A stretch of DNA of 64,000 bases from Streptococcus suis (GTDB lineage: Bacteria; Bacillota; Bacilli; Lactobacillales; Streptococcaceae), in NCBI GenBank assembly GCA_029593465.1, contig JAKTNK010000001.1, positions 1 to 64,000 of the forward strand, given 5' to 3'. The notes beneath the pieces were generated by a model. The model ran no database searches and had not been told where the DNA came from. It saw nothing but the letters and a program-made list of their open reading frames with translations. Of this stretch, positions 1 to 7,585 are shown piece after piece. The translations under genes and the position numbers were made by a program. Each line of letters opens with the position of its first letter. Position 1 is the stretch's first letter.

Positions 1-426
1 TTTAAAGAGATAATCTGTTAGTTGAAGTAATTCATCATCTGATGGAATGACTCTTGAATCCATTGTGTGTAAAATGGATTTTACCATTGTTTTCTCAAAA
101 GAATTCAGAGTGTAATCAGAAGTGTCGGAAAGTAAACATGCTATATTATTGATATTTTGTGATGAATATTGCTTACGAATATACTTTACCAGGTTAGTAA
201 ATGTTTTGGAATTGGTATAGTCTTCATCATGTAAAATAAGGAACTCATCCAAAGTCATGTGTAATTTGTCTAGAATATTGATCAGTCGGATACACGATAT
301 CTCTGACTCCCCGCGTTCAAAACGAGAGATTTGTGATTTTGAAAGGTGTTCATCTGCTACGGAGCACAGACTAATTTGCTTTCCTTTACGAACTTTTCTA
401 AGTGTAGCACCAAGTCTTGATTTCAT
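1..426 (-). CDS. rgg3: Rgg-family pheromone-responsive regulator, partial (C-terminus beyond window)
   Basis: Reading from 426 down to the window edge gives 142 residues beginning [17 protein letters not shown]. An N-terminal XRE-type helix-turn-helix spans about residues 5-60 ([13 protein letters not shown] is the recognition-helix region), followed by the start of the alpha-helical repeat domain that binds short peptides in Rgg/RRNPP proteins. It is transcribed away from shp3 (506-577), which is the arrangement of the S. pyogenes rgg3/shp3 pair, where Rgg3 represses until imported SHP relieves it. The specific assignment as Rgg3 rests on the neighbouring peptide, since most of the ligand-binding domain lies outside the window. 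An activator of the Rgg2 type is the alternative. Confidence 0.85.
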   Translation of the reverse strand, partial: MKSRLGATLRKVRKGKQISLCSVADEHLSKSQISRFERGESEISCIRLINILDKLHMTLDEFLILHDEDYTNSKTFTNLVKYIRKQYSSQNINNIACLLSDTSDYTLNSFEKTMVKSILHTMDSRVIPSDDELLQLTDYLFK

Positions 427-445
427 AATTTCCCACTTTCCCAAC

Positions 446-491
446 AAAAATTGACTCAATTTTTATTTATTATACAATAAGTAAAAATTGA
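446..491 (+). promoter_or_regulatory. shp3 promoter with repeated AAAAATTGA boxes
   Basis: TTGACT (451-456) and TACAAT (473-478) are 16 bp apart, upstream of shp3. The motif AAAAATTGA occurs at 446-454 and 483-491, and CAATTTTTA (457-465) with TAAAAATTG (482-490) forms a perfect 9-bp inverted repeat across the -10 region. In the Rgg2/Rgg3 system regulators bind beside the -35 element of shp promoters; assigning binding to these repeats is inference. Confidence 0.7.
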
Positions 492-505
492 AAGGAAGTC
501 CGCTT

Positions 506-577
506 ATGAAGAAAATTTCAAAATTTTTGCCGATTTTGATTTTGGTAATGGATATTATCATTATTGTTGGTGGGTAA
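506..577 (+). CDS. shp3: SHP3-type short hydrophobic peptide pheromone precursor
   Basis: A 23-codon gene with the SD AAAGGAAG. It starts MKKISKFLPILI and ends MDIIIIVGG. The last eight residues, DIIIIVGG, are the mature SHP3 pheromone known from S. pyogenes; as I recall that precursor, it differs from this one only at one residue before the cleavage region (Ala there, Val14 here). The established pathway is export, maturation by the membrane protease Eep, re-import through Opp and binding to cytoplasmic Rgg2/Rgg3. The gene is divergent from rgg and directly upstream of the biosynthetic operon, so it probably controls it in an autoinducing loop. Confidence 0.95.
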   Translation: MKKISKFLPILILVMDIIIIVGG

Positions 578-581
578 ATCG

Positions 582-623
582 CATAGGTGTACACCTATGT
601 CTTTAGATACTCTAAAGACATAG
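582..623 (+). repeat. Two overlapping inverted repeats in the operon leader
   Basis: An 18-nt perfect palindrome (582-599, centred on GTGTACAC) overlaps by five bases a 13-bp perfect stem (595-607 with 611-623, loop TAC). Both lie between the shp3 stop and the SD of the next gene. They cannot form fully at the same time. Neither is followed by a U-run. Confidence 0.85.
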
Positions 624-643
624 CTATAAGAAAGGTGATAAAA

Positions 644-964
644 TTGAAAAATGTGAGTAAGTTAGTGAGAAATAATATTCCTGATATTATTAGAGCTTCA
701 AATGGTTCTCCTGTATTTCGGATATTGAGTGATGATGAGTTTGTTTTAGCTATATTTGACAAATTTTATGAGGAAATTGAGGAAGTCAGGTCCTCTCAGG
801 GAGCTGAGCGATGTGAGGAATTAGCTGATATTATTGAATTAATAAATATTTTAGCTATTTTGGAAAGTAAAAGTTTGGATTATATTATCAAATTGTCTAA
901 AGAAAAAGCTAAAAATAACGGAGGATTTGATAAAAAAATTTTTTTAGAAAAAGTTAATGATTAA
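644..964 (+). CDS. MazG-like nucleoside triphosphate pyrophosphohydrolase
   Basis: A 106-residue protein from a TTG start at 644, chosen because AAAGGTGAT sits just upstream and homology begins there (KLVRNNIPDII). An in-frame GTG at 587 would run through the leader hairpins and has no good SD. The family signature of small MazG/phosphoribosyl-ATP pyrophosphohydrolase-like enzymes is visible: KLVRxxIP at the start, the acidic EEIEE helix, ELADIIE as the ExxD-type metal site, and a C-terminal GGF. Such enzymes hydrolyse NTPs to NMP and pyrophosphate. As first gene of the cluster it may remove pyrophosphate or a nucleotide by-product, or protect the producer; this role is inference. Confidence 0.75.
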   Translation: MKNVSKLVRNNIPDIIRASNGSPVFRILSDDEFVLAIFDKFYEEIEEVRSSQGAERCEELADIIELINILAILESKSLDYIIKLSKEKAKNNGGFDKKIFLEKVND

Positions 965-983
965 TGTTAGGAAGTGAATAATA

Positions 984-2180
984 ATGTATTTTGATAATGC
1001 AGCAACAAGTTATCCAAAACCACAAGTAGTAAAACAGGCTGTAACAGATTTTCTTTATGAGGAGAAGGGAAGTTTTCAACGAACAGATACTGAAAATTCA
1101 GATTTTATTTTAGAAACTAGGGCTAAGTTATCAAAACTATTAAATGTTGAATCTCCGAGTAATATAGTTTTTACTTCTAATTCTACTGAATCGCTCAATA
1201 TTATTATTCAGGGATTTCTACAGGAAGGGGATCACGTTATTACAACCGCTATAGAGCATAATTCTGTTATTAGACCTTTAATTAGACTAAGAAAAGAAAA
1301 AAATATAAAAATTTCCTGGGTCGAATGTAATGGTAATGGATTGGTCAGTCCTGAAGATATTATGAAAAATATTCGTGATAATACAAAATTAATTATTGTG
1401 AATCATGGTTCAAATGTTACAGGTCAGGTACAAGACGTAGAACAAATAGGATACATGCTGAAAAAATATTGCGGAAAAATAAAGTTTTTGATGGATATAT
1501 CTCAGACAGCGGGACATATAAAGATTGATAATTCAAAAATTAATGCAGACTTTTTAGCTTTTACTGGTCACAAAGCTTTGTTAGGTTTACCAGGGATTGG
1601 AGGATTTTATATAAATTCAGAAATTGACTTAACTCCGCTAAAGGTAGGTGGAGTTAAGTCAATTTCTGAATTACTTGAACAACCCAAAGCGCTACCATTA
1701 AGGTATGAATCTGGGACATTAAATACAATTGGTATACTTTCATTATACTGTAGCATAGATTATATAAATTCTCTTACTTTAGATAAAATAGAAAGTTCTC
1801 TAAAACAAAAGACAAAATTTTTTATAGATAGACTCAGCAAGCTAGAAAATTTTGAAATTTATAGTTTAGAAAATCCACTTGGTATTGTTAGTTTTAATGT
1901 TAAAGGTGTTGTACCTTCGAGAGTTTCTCATTTTCTTTTAAAAGATTTAAGTTTGAAGTCTAGATCTGGATTACATTGTGCCCCTTTTATTCATGAATTT
2001 TTACATGAAAATCCATTCGGATGCGTCAGATTAAGTATGTCTTATGAAACAACTAATGAAGAGATGGTCACAGTATGTAACTATTTGGAAAATTTAAATA
2101 AAAATGTAGAATTAATTAAAAATATAAAATTACCTAAAATTTATGATATGCCGAGTATTAGTAAAGTGGAGGATAGATAA
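984..2180 (+). CDS. Class V PLP-dependent enzyme, cysteine desulfurase (SufS/Csd) type
   Basis: 398 residues with the SufS-type layout: FDNAATSYPKP at the N-terminus, PLP-contacting D171 and Q174 (MDISQTAGH), Schiff-base lysine K197 in TGHK, and a conserved cysteine C332 in RSGLHCAP, the position of the persulfide cysteine of group II cysteine desulfurases. Known relatives remove sulfur from cysteine or act as C-S lyases, epimerases or aminotransferases, so the reaction cannot be read off. It lies 19 nt after the MazG-like gene and 3 nt before the HIT-like gene, hence one operon. A housekeeping-type desulfurase is present separately at 62347. The gene carries a 23-bp hairpin at codons 211-230. 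Confidence 0.85.
   Translation: MYFDNAATSYPKPQVVKQAVTDFLYEEKGSFQRTDTENSDFILETRAKLSKLLNVESPSNIVFTSNSTESLNIIIQGFLQEGDHVITTAIEHNSVIRPLIRLRKEKNIKISWVECNGNGLVSPEDIMKNIRDNTKLIIVNHGSNVTGQVQDVEQIGYMLKKYCGKIKFLMDISQTAGHIKIDNSKINADFLAFTGHKALLGLPGIGGFYINSEIDLTPLKVGGVKSISELLEQPKALPLRYESGTLNTIGILSLYCSIDYINSLTLDKIESSLKQKTKFFIDRLSKLENFEIYSLENPLGIVSFNVKGVVPSRVSHFLLKDLSLKSRSGLHCAPFIHEFLHENPFGCVRLSMSYETTNEEMVTVCNYLENLNKNVELIKNIKLPKIYDMPSISKVEDR
1614..1672 (+). repeat. Perfect 23-bp inverted repeat inside the PLP-enzyme gene
   Basis: 1614-1636 is the exact reverse complement of 1650-1672, with a 13-nt loop. It lies wholly within the coding sequence, encoding about residues 211-230, between the PLP lysine and the small domain. 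No U-run follows. Confidence 0.95.
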
Positions 2181-2183
2181 TAG

Positions 2184-2816
2184 ATGATAGAAGATTACTG
2201 TACATTTTGTACTCAAGAAGAAGATAAAATTTATATGAGAACAGCAAACTTTACAGTATGGTTAGCTGTTGGTCAAATTGTGGAGGGATATTCACTTATT
2301 ATACCAAACGATCATTATCATTGTATTGGAGCACTTCCAGAAGAATTACAAGAGGAATATTTAGAATTAAAGAGCAAATTAAGAGATAAACTTGAAGAAA
2401 AATATGGCGGATGCATTTTTTACGAACATGGACGTGTTGGAGTCTGCAATGTACAACCTGGAGAGCAACTTTGTTATCACGGACACACTCATGCTGTACC
2501 AACCAATGCTGATATTATAGAATGCTTTATAGAAGATAAAATTATTCCTGTAAAATTGCAGGGAGATAAAGAGTTATTTGAAAAATATTTTGAGTATGGA
2601 CATTATTTGTACTATGAAAACAATAAAAAAGATACCTATATACTACCTATTAATCAACCTATTAGAAGACAATATCTAAGATTTTTATTGGCAAGTAAAT
2701 TAGGGCAACCTGAATTAGCAGAATGGTCTAAATATCCAGAATGGGATAAATTTTATTCTGCCAAGCAGAAGTTAGGAGAAATTAAAACTAATGGAACGGA
2801 AAGTATTACTAGATAA
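2184..2816 (+). CDS. HIT-superfamily-like protein with N-terminal CxxC
   Basis: 210 residues. C6 and C9 (CTFC) form a likely zinc-binding pair as in many HIT proteins. The HIT triad HxHxH is present as H99-H101-H103 (YHGHTHAVP). A roughly 80-residue C-terminal part, including LPINQPIRRQYLRFLLASK, goes beyond a standard HIT domain. HIT enzymes are nucleotidyl hydrolases or transferases that form a histidyl-NMP intermediate. Its gene overlaps the start of the NRPS gene by 26 bp, so translation is probably coupled. One possibility is action on the acyl-adenylate made by the adenylation domain next door; this is inference. Confidence 0.75.
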   Translation: MIEDYCTFCTQEEDKIYMRTANFTVWLAVGQIVEGYSLIIPNDHYHCIGALPEELQEEYLELKSKLRDKLEEKYGGCIFYEHGRVGVCNVQPGEQLCYHGHTHAVPTNADIIECFIEDKIIPVKLQGDKELFEKYFEYGHYLYYENNKKDTYILPINQPIRRQYLRFLLASKLGQPELAEWSKYPEWDKFYSAKQKLGEIKTNGTESITR

Positions 2817-5688
2817 AATAGATTATTATGCAAAGTCTACCCCTGATGCGATAGCTTTAGAAGCAATCAATAAAAAATTAACTTATTTAGAATTTAAAAA
2901 TCAAATTGATATTATTTCTGAAGGTGTTAGGGTGTGCAGCGATGGTTTCGGTAATAATATCATAGGAATTCGTATGACTGATAAGTTCAATGTCATACCT
3001 TTGATATATGCTTTATTACAGGCTGGAAAAACTATTTTACCTTTACCTAAGGAAATTCCTGATGAAAAGGTGGAGTTGATTTTAAATGAGATTCGACCAG
3101 AATTTTTAATTTCAGATATGGATCTTACGTTAACACAAAATAAGGTAGTAAAATATAGAGATCTTTTTAAAATTAAAAAAATTGAAACGAAGTTCAAAGC
3201 CTCTGAAAAAAACAGTGTAACTTTGTTATTAATGACTTCTGGTACCACAGGTATTCCTAAGGGATGTGTATTAGAAGATAAGCAGATTATAAGTAGAGTT
3301 TTTCAATTACAGAAGTTATTTGGTGATAGAAAAGATGTTATTTTATTTTCAAGTAATTATAGTTTTGATGTGTCGTATTCAGAAATATTTGCGTGGCCTA
3401 TTTTTGGTGGGAAACTAGTTGTTATGGGGGAAACAGATAAGTTTGATACTATACCAAGTTATATTCAAGAATTTGGAGTAACACAGTTATCTATCTCTCC
3501 ATCAGCACTTCTTAATATAGCTAGTGAAATTAACTCAATTTCTAATTTATCTCTAAAGCACATTTTTGTAGCAGGAGAAAAATTTCCAACAAGATTAGCA
3601 TTATTATTTAATAATTTTACTAAAAGAAAATTTCAAGTTTGGAATATGTATGGTCCAACTGAAGCAAGTATTTATACTAGTTTTTTTAATATTAGTCAAT
3701 TAAAAAAAGAAAGTACTAGTGTTCTAATTGGGGAACCATTACCTAATATGGATATCAAAATTTTTAATATAGAAAATAACAGATTATGTAATGCAGATGA
3801 GGAAGGAGAGATATTATTAGCAGGAGAGGGGATATTTAGTGGGTATTATGAACAATATGAGTTGACCAAGAAGAAGCAGATAGAAATTTCGGGACAAATA
3901 TACTATCGTACAGGAGATTTAGGTTATTTTAGTGATGGTTTATTTTGGATAAAGGGACGCATTGATAATCAGCTAAAAGTTAATGGCATGAGGATAGAAT
4001 CAGAAGAAATAGAAGATACTATCTTACAGAGTGATAATACAATAGAAAATGTAATTATTAGACTAAAAAGTTACAAATCGAAAGAAATTCTAACAATGTT
4101 TTATACTTCGTGCCATGATGTTGATATACCATTTTTGATAGATAAATTAGGAGAGAAGATAGAAAAATCATTCATTCCTAAATTGTTTGTAAAATTACCT
4201 TATTTTAAATTAAATAAAAATGGAAAAATTGATGAAGAGTTTTTGACAAAATATTTTATCCTACAAATCGAAGGTAAAAATTATTACGAATATGGAAATA
4301 ATGAGGTATTTTATGAAAAATTAAAGTCAATCTGGGAATCTGTTCTTGGTGTTCCTTTGTTGAAAAGAAGTGATAATTTTTTTCAAAGAGGTGGAGATTC
4401 ACTTGATTCAATTAATTTAATCTTGGAGCTTGAAAGTGAGTTTGGGATTAAATTGGCAGATTCGTTTTTAGCACAGTTTCAAACGTTCGATAAAATTTTA
4501 AATTATATCTTAGATATAGAAACTGAAGTGGATAAATCTGTATTACTAAGAAATAAACAAAAGAAACATAAGAATAGTCGTAAAATTAAGTCGATATTTC
4601 CATTTTTTGTAAGACAAGAGATATATGCCAGAAAAAAGGTTGATATACTTCTAGAGCATAGTATTGAAATGCAGAATACAAGCCTTGAAACGGTATGTTT
4701 TACTATTAATTCTTTGAAACAGCAGCAACAATTATTAAATTGTGAAATTGATATAAAGAGTAAAAAATTTATTGAATATGAATTTATTCCAATTTCAGTA
4801 AAGGATATCAGAGTAGCTAGGAATAAAGCAGAACGTAGCTATTATATTGACGAAATTAGGATTAATATGGAGCAAAAAAATATCTTATTCGATTTTTTTG
4901 TGTTCAGCAAGAATTCTAATTTGATTGAAATTGTGTTCTTTTTTAGCCATTACATTGCAGATGGAGCAACCTTGAATCGATTTGATAAGTTATTTTTTGA
5001 TTGCTTGAATGGTAGACATTCTGGAGGGATACATACTTACCAGACCTTGATAAAAGATGTGTGTAGCAATAATACTGAACTTGAATTACAAAAGTTATTA
5101 GAATCACCCTACTATCAATCAATAAAAGAAACTTCAAATTTGGTTAACTCTAATTTTAAATATATGCCACAATCTGATTTACAGATTATTATAGTAGATT
5201 CGCTGGATTTAGATTATTTGTTTGATAGAATTGCTATAGAAATTTCAAATAGGATTGGTGAAGATAATCTTATTTTCCATATCCTAAAAAATGGACTTGA
5301 ATATAATGGTAAAGACTATAGAAATATTATTGCAGATACTCATAATAGTGTTTATGTCAATTATAATGTAAAGGAAGAAAATAAACTATATACTAAGAGT
5401 GAAGAATATTATAAAAATATTTATTTGGAACAACTGTGGTATTTAGATTATTTGATTTTTTCAGATAAATATATTAACGAGAATTCTTTAGATGTTTTCC
5501 GTAGAGTTCCTTTTAACATTAATTTTATCGGACAAATTAGGGGGAGTCGAGTCAATGAAATTTTAGAAGGATTACAAAATATGAAGGACAAGTTATCTAA
5601 CTTACAGGAAAACCGAGCAAGGGTTACATGTTTTACGACAGAAAGTTTAGGTTATATTGTTTTTTTGAATGGTTTTGGATATGAGTGA
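2791..5688 (+). CDS. Single-module nonribosomal peptide synthetase (A-PCP-C)
   Basis: 965 residues. The adenylation domain (about 1-490) shows all core motifs: TSGTTGIPKG (149-158), MYGPTEAS (286-293), YRTGDLG (372-378), GRIDNQLKVNG (389-399) and the catalytic lysine K479 in NKNGKID. A carrier domain (about 505-575) carries the phosphopantetheine serine S537 in GGDSLDS. Residues about 600-965 look like a divergent condensation domain, with SHYIADG (719-725) in place of HHxxxDG; the catalytic second His (H720) is kept. No thioesterase or reductase domain is visible, so release must come from the condensation-like domain or a partner. Activity would need a 4'-phosphopantetheinyl transferase from elsewhere. 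Very AT-rich. The substrate cannot be predicted reliably by eye. Confidence 0.9.
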   Translation: MERKVLLDKIDYYAKSTPDAIALEAINKKLTYLEFKNQIDIISEGVRVCSDGFGNNIIGIRMTDKFNVIPLIYALLQAGKTILPLPKEIPDEKVELILNEIRPEFLISDMDLTLTQNKVVKYRDLFKIKKIETKFKASEKNSVTLLLMTSGTTGIPKGCVLEDKQIISRVFQLQKLFGDRKDVILFSSNYSFDVSYSEIFAWPIFGGKLVVMGETDKFDTIPSYIQEFGVTQLSISPSALLNIASEINSISNLSLKHIFVAGEKFPTRLALLFNNFTKRKFQVWNMYGPTEASIYTSFFNISQLKKESTSVLIGEPLPNMDIKIFNIENNRLCNADEEGEILLAGEGIFSGYYEQYELTKKKQIEISGQIYYRTGDLGYFSDGLFWIKGRIDNQLKVNGMRIESEEIEDTILQSDNTIENVIIRLKSYKSKEILTMFYTSCHDVDIPFLIDKLGEKIEKSFIPKLFVKLPYFKLNKNGKIDEEFLTKYFILQIEGKNYYEYGNNEVFYEKLKSIWESVLGVPLLKRSDNFFQRGGDSLDSINLILELESEFGIKLADSFLAQFQTFDKILNYILDIETEVDKSVLLRNKQKKHKNSRKIKSIFPFFVRQEIYARKKVDILLEHSIEMQNTSLETVCFTINSLKQQQQLLNCEIDIKSKKFIEYEFIPISVKDIRVARNKAERSYYIDEIRINMEQKNILFDFFVFSKNSNLIEIVFFFSHYIADGATLNRFDKLFFDCLNGRHSGGIHTYQTLIKDVCSNNTELELQKLLESPYYQSIKETSNLVNSNFKYMPQSDLQIIIVDSLDLDYLFDRIAIEISNRIGEDNLIFHILKNGLEYNGKDYRNIIADTHNSVYVNYNVKEENKLYTKSEEYYKNIYLEQLWYLDYLIFSDKYINENSLDVFRRVPFNINFIGQIRGSRVNEILEGLQNMKDKLSNLQENRARVTCFTTESLGYIVFLNGFGYE

Positions 5689-6058
5689 TAGAATTCTTTG
5701 TAAATTCTGTAAAAAGAATACAGAATTAATATTTGAGAAAAAATATGTCAAAGCTTTTTTCGATAAATTTCCAGTTAGTAAAGGTCATACAATAATAGTC
5801 TCTGTAAGACACGTAGAAACTATTTTTGGACTTAAATCTTATGAGCTAGAGGAAGTCGTTGAATTGATTGGAGAAATTAAAATATTTTTGGATAAACTTT
5901 ATTCTCCAGATGGATATAACATTGGAACAAACTGTGGAGAGTTAGCTGGACAGACAATAGACCACTGTCATATTCATATTATTCCAAGATTTAAGGGAGA
6001 TGTTTCGGATCCCACTGGAGGTATTAGAGGAGTCATACCTGATAAAAGAAAATATTAA
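5681..6058 (+). CDS. HIT family protein
   Basis: 125 residues from the ATG at 5681, which overlaps the NRPS stop by 8 nt; an in-frame ATG at 5669 is possible but less likely. It has the zinc pair C7/C10 (CKFC), a canonical catalytic triad H95-H97-H99 (DHCHIHIIPR), and the conserved C-terminal GGIRGVIPDK tail of bacterial HIT proteins. It is the standard length for this family, unlike the longer HIT-like protein at 2184. Family members hydrolyse nucleotide phosphoramidates and aminoacyl-AMP. Being coupled to the NRPS suggests clearing or transferring its adenylated intermediates. Confidence 0.85.
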   Translation: MSDRILCKFCKKNTELIFEKKYVKAFFDKFPVSKGHTIIVSVRHVETIFGLKSYELEEVVELIGEIKIFLDKLYSPDGYNIGTNCGELAGQTIDHCHIHIIPRFKGDVSDPTGGIRGVIPDKRKY

Positions 6059-6075
6059 TAATTAAGGAGTTGCTC

Positions 6076-7284
6076 TTGAAAATAGATACAAAAAATATAG
6101 CTTACCTTATTGTAAGTAGAGGCATATCTCGAATTGGAGATATTATGTTTGACTTTGCGAATAATACCTTTCTTGCAGGATTAAATCCAACATCTTTATC
6201 ATTGGTTGCAGTATATCAGTCACTAGAAAGTGTGATAGGTGTTCTATTTAATTTATTTGGTGGAGTCATTGCAGATAGTTTCAAGCGGAAAAAAATTATT
6301 ATTGTTACAAATATCTTATGTGGTATTGCTTGTATAATTCTTTCATTCATATCACAAGAGCAGTGGATGGTCTTTGCAATTGTCATCACTAATGTTATTT
6401 TGGCTTTTATGAGTGCTTTTTCTGGTCCATCTTATAAAGCTTTTACGAAAGAAATTGTAAAAAAAGATAGTATATCACAACTTAATTCATTGCTAGAGAC
6501 AACAAGTACTGTAATCAAAGTAACAATTCCTATGGTAGCAATTTTCTTATATAATCTACTTGGTATACATGGTGTATTATTATTAGATGGATTCTCATTT
6601 CTCATTGCTGCGTCGCTGATTTTCTTTATTGTACCCATTAATGAAGAAGTGGTCACAAAGGAGAAAATGACAATAGGTGGAGTCTTTGGCGACTTAAAAA
6701 TAGGGTTCAAGTATGTTTACAGCCATAAGCCAATATTGATTATTATCATTCTCTCTGCCTTAGTTAATTTTTTTCTAGCGGCGTATAATTTATTGTTACC
6801 CTATAGTAATCAAATGTTTGGAGAAATATCAGATAGGCTTTATGGAACATTTTTAACAGCAGAAGCAATTGGTGGATTTGTTGGAGCGATATTAAGTGGT
6901 TTTGTCAATAAATCTTTATCAAGTAAACGTTTAATGCTCCTATTAGCGTGTTCGGGTATTATGTTAATGCTATCTACTCCGTTTTATTCTATATTCCACA
7001 ATGTCATTGTTCTAGCCTTGTCTCCAGCACTGTTTAGTCTATTTCTATCTATTTTTAATATCCAATTTTTCTCTATCGTTCAAAGAGATGTAGATAATGA
7101 GTTTCTTGGTAGAGTCTTTGGTATCATTTTTACGATAGCTATACTTTTTATGCCGGTTGGAACTGGATTTTTCTCAGTTGTTTTAAATCCTAATAATACC
7201 TTTAATCTCTTCATTATTGGAGGATCCATTACTGTGTTATCACTAGTCTTTGGAGCTTTATTCAAGAGATATAATATAAGTTGA
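6076..7284 (+). CDS. MFS transporter, probable exporter of the cluster product
   Basis: 402 residues from TTG at 6076, 7 nt after the SD AAGGAG; an upstream in-frame TTG at 6070 is too close to it. About twelve hydrophobic segments are visible, with the cytoplasmic loop motif GGVIADSFKRKK after the second, as in the MFS_3 group (MefA/EntS-like drug and siderophore exporters). It is the last gene of the operon, 17 nt after the HIT gene, so export of the cluster product or self-protection is the likely role. GC content rises sharply just beyond its end, marking the edge of the AT-rich region. Confidence 0.85.
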   Translation: MKIDTKNIAYLIVSRGISRIGDIMFDFANNTFLAGLNPTSLSLVAVYQSLESVIGVLFNLFGGVIADSFKRKKIIIVTNILCGIACIILSFISQEQWMVFAIVITNVILAFMSAFSGPSYKAFTKEIVKKDSISQLNSLLETTSTVIKVTIPMVAIFLYNLLGIHGVLLLDGFSFLIAASLIFFIVPINEEVVTKEKMTIGGVFGDLKIGFKYVYSHKPILIIIILSALVNFFLAAYNLLLPYSNQMFGEISDRLYGTFLTAEAIGGFVGAILSGFVNKSLSSKRLMLLLACSGIMLMLSTPFYSIFHNVIVLALSPALFSLFLSIFNIQFFSIVQRDVDNEFLGRVFGIIFTIAILFMPVGTGFFSVVLNPNNTFNLFIIGGSITVLSLVFGALFKRYNIS

Positions 7285-7471
7285 CAGTTCTAACTAAGTA
7301 AAATTAGGTATATGGATTCGAAAGAATTTAAAAGCACTTCATTGATAATTTGTATCAAGCAGATTATCGACGAGGTGCTTTAGCACCCGCTCGGGAAAGT
7401 GGTGCGCGAGGAAGCTATTTCAGTGGGCCTTTGGCCCTGGGCGGTAAGGGCGGCTTATAGCAGCAGAGCAA

Positions 7472-7500
7472 ACCACCAGTTCACACTGGTGGTTTTGGTT
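7472..7500 (+). terminator. Rho-independent terminator
   Basis: Stem ACCACCAGT (7472-7480) and ACTGGTGGT (7485-7493) with a 4-nt loop, followed by a T-rich stretch. It probably ends the preceding transcript; 7300-7470 holds no recognisable gene. Confidence 0.75.
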
Positions 7501-7508
7501 TTCCAACA

Positions 7509-7565
7509 ATAGTATCAGTTTTTCAGAGAAAAGGCTTAGTTTCTGTTTCCCTATTTGTTTATAAT
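7509..7565 (+). promoter_or_regulatory. Promoter with ATAGTATYAG box, copy 1
   Basis: ATAGTATCAG (7509-7518) followed by TTTTTC lies exactly 51 bp upstream of a TATAAT (7560-7565); no good -35 element is visible. The same arrangement occurs at 9841 and 11759. A shared activator site is inferred. Confidence 0.6.
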
Positions 7566-7585
7566 AGGAGATGAGGGAGGATTTT

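Noticed and set aside
7374-7387. GGTGCT-TT-AGCACC hairpin as a terminator
   Set aside because: No U-run follows; the better terminator is at 7472.
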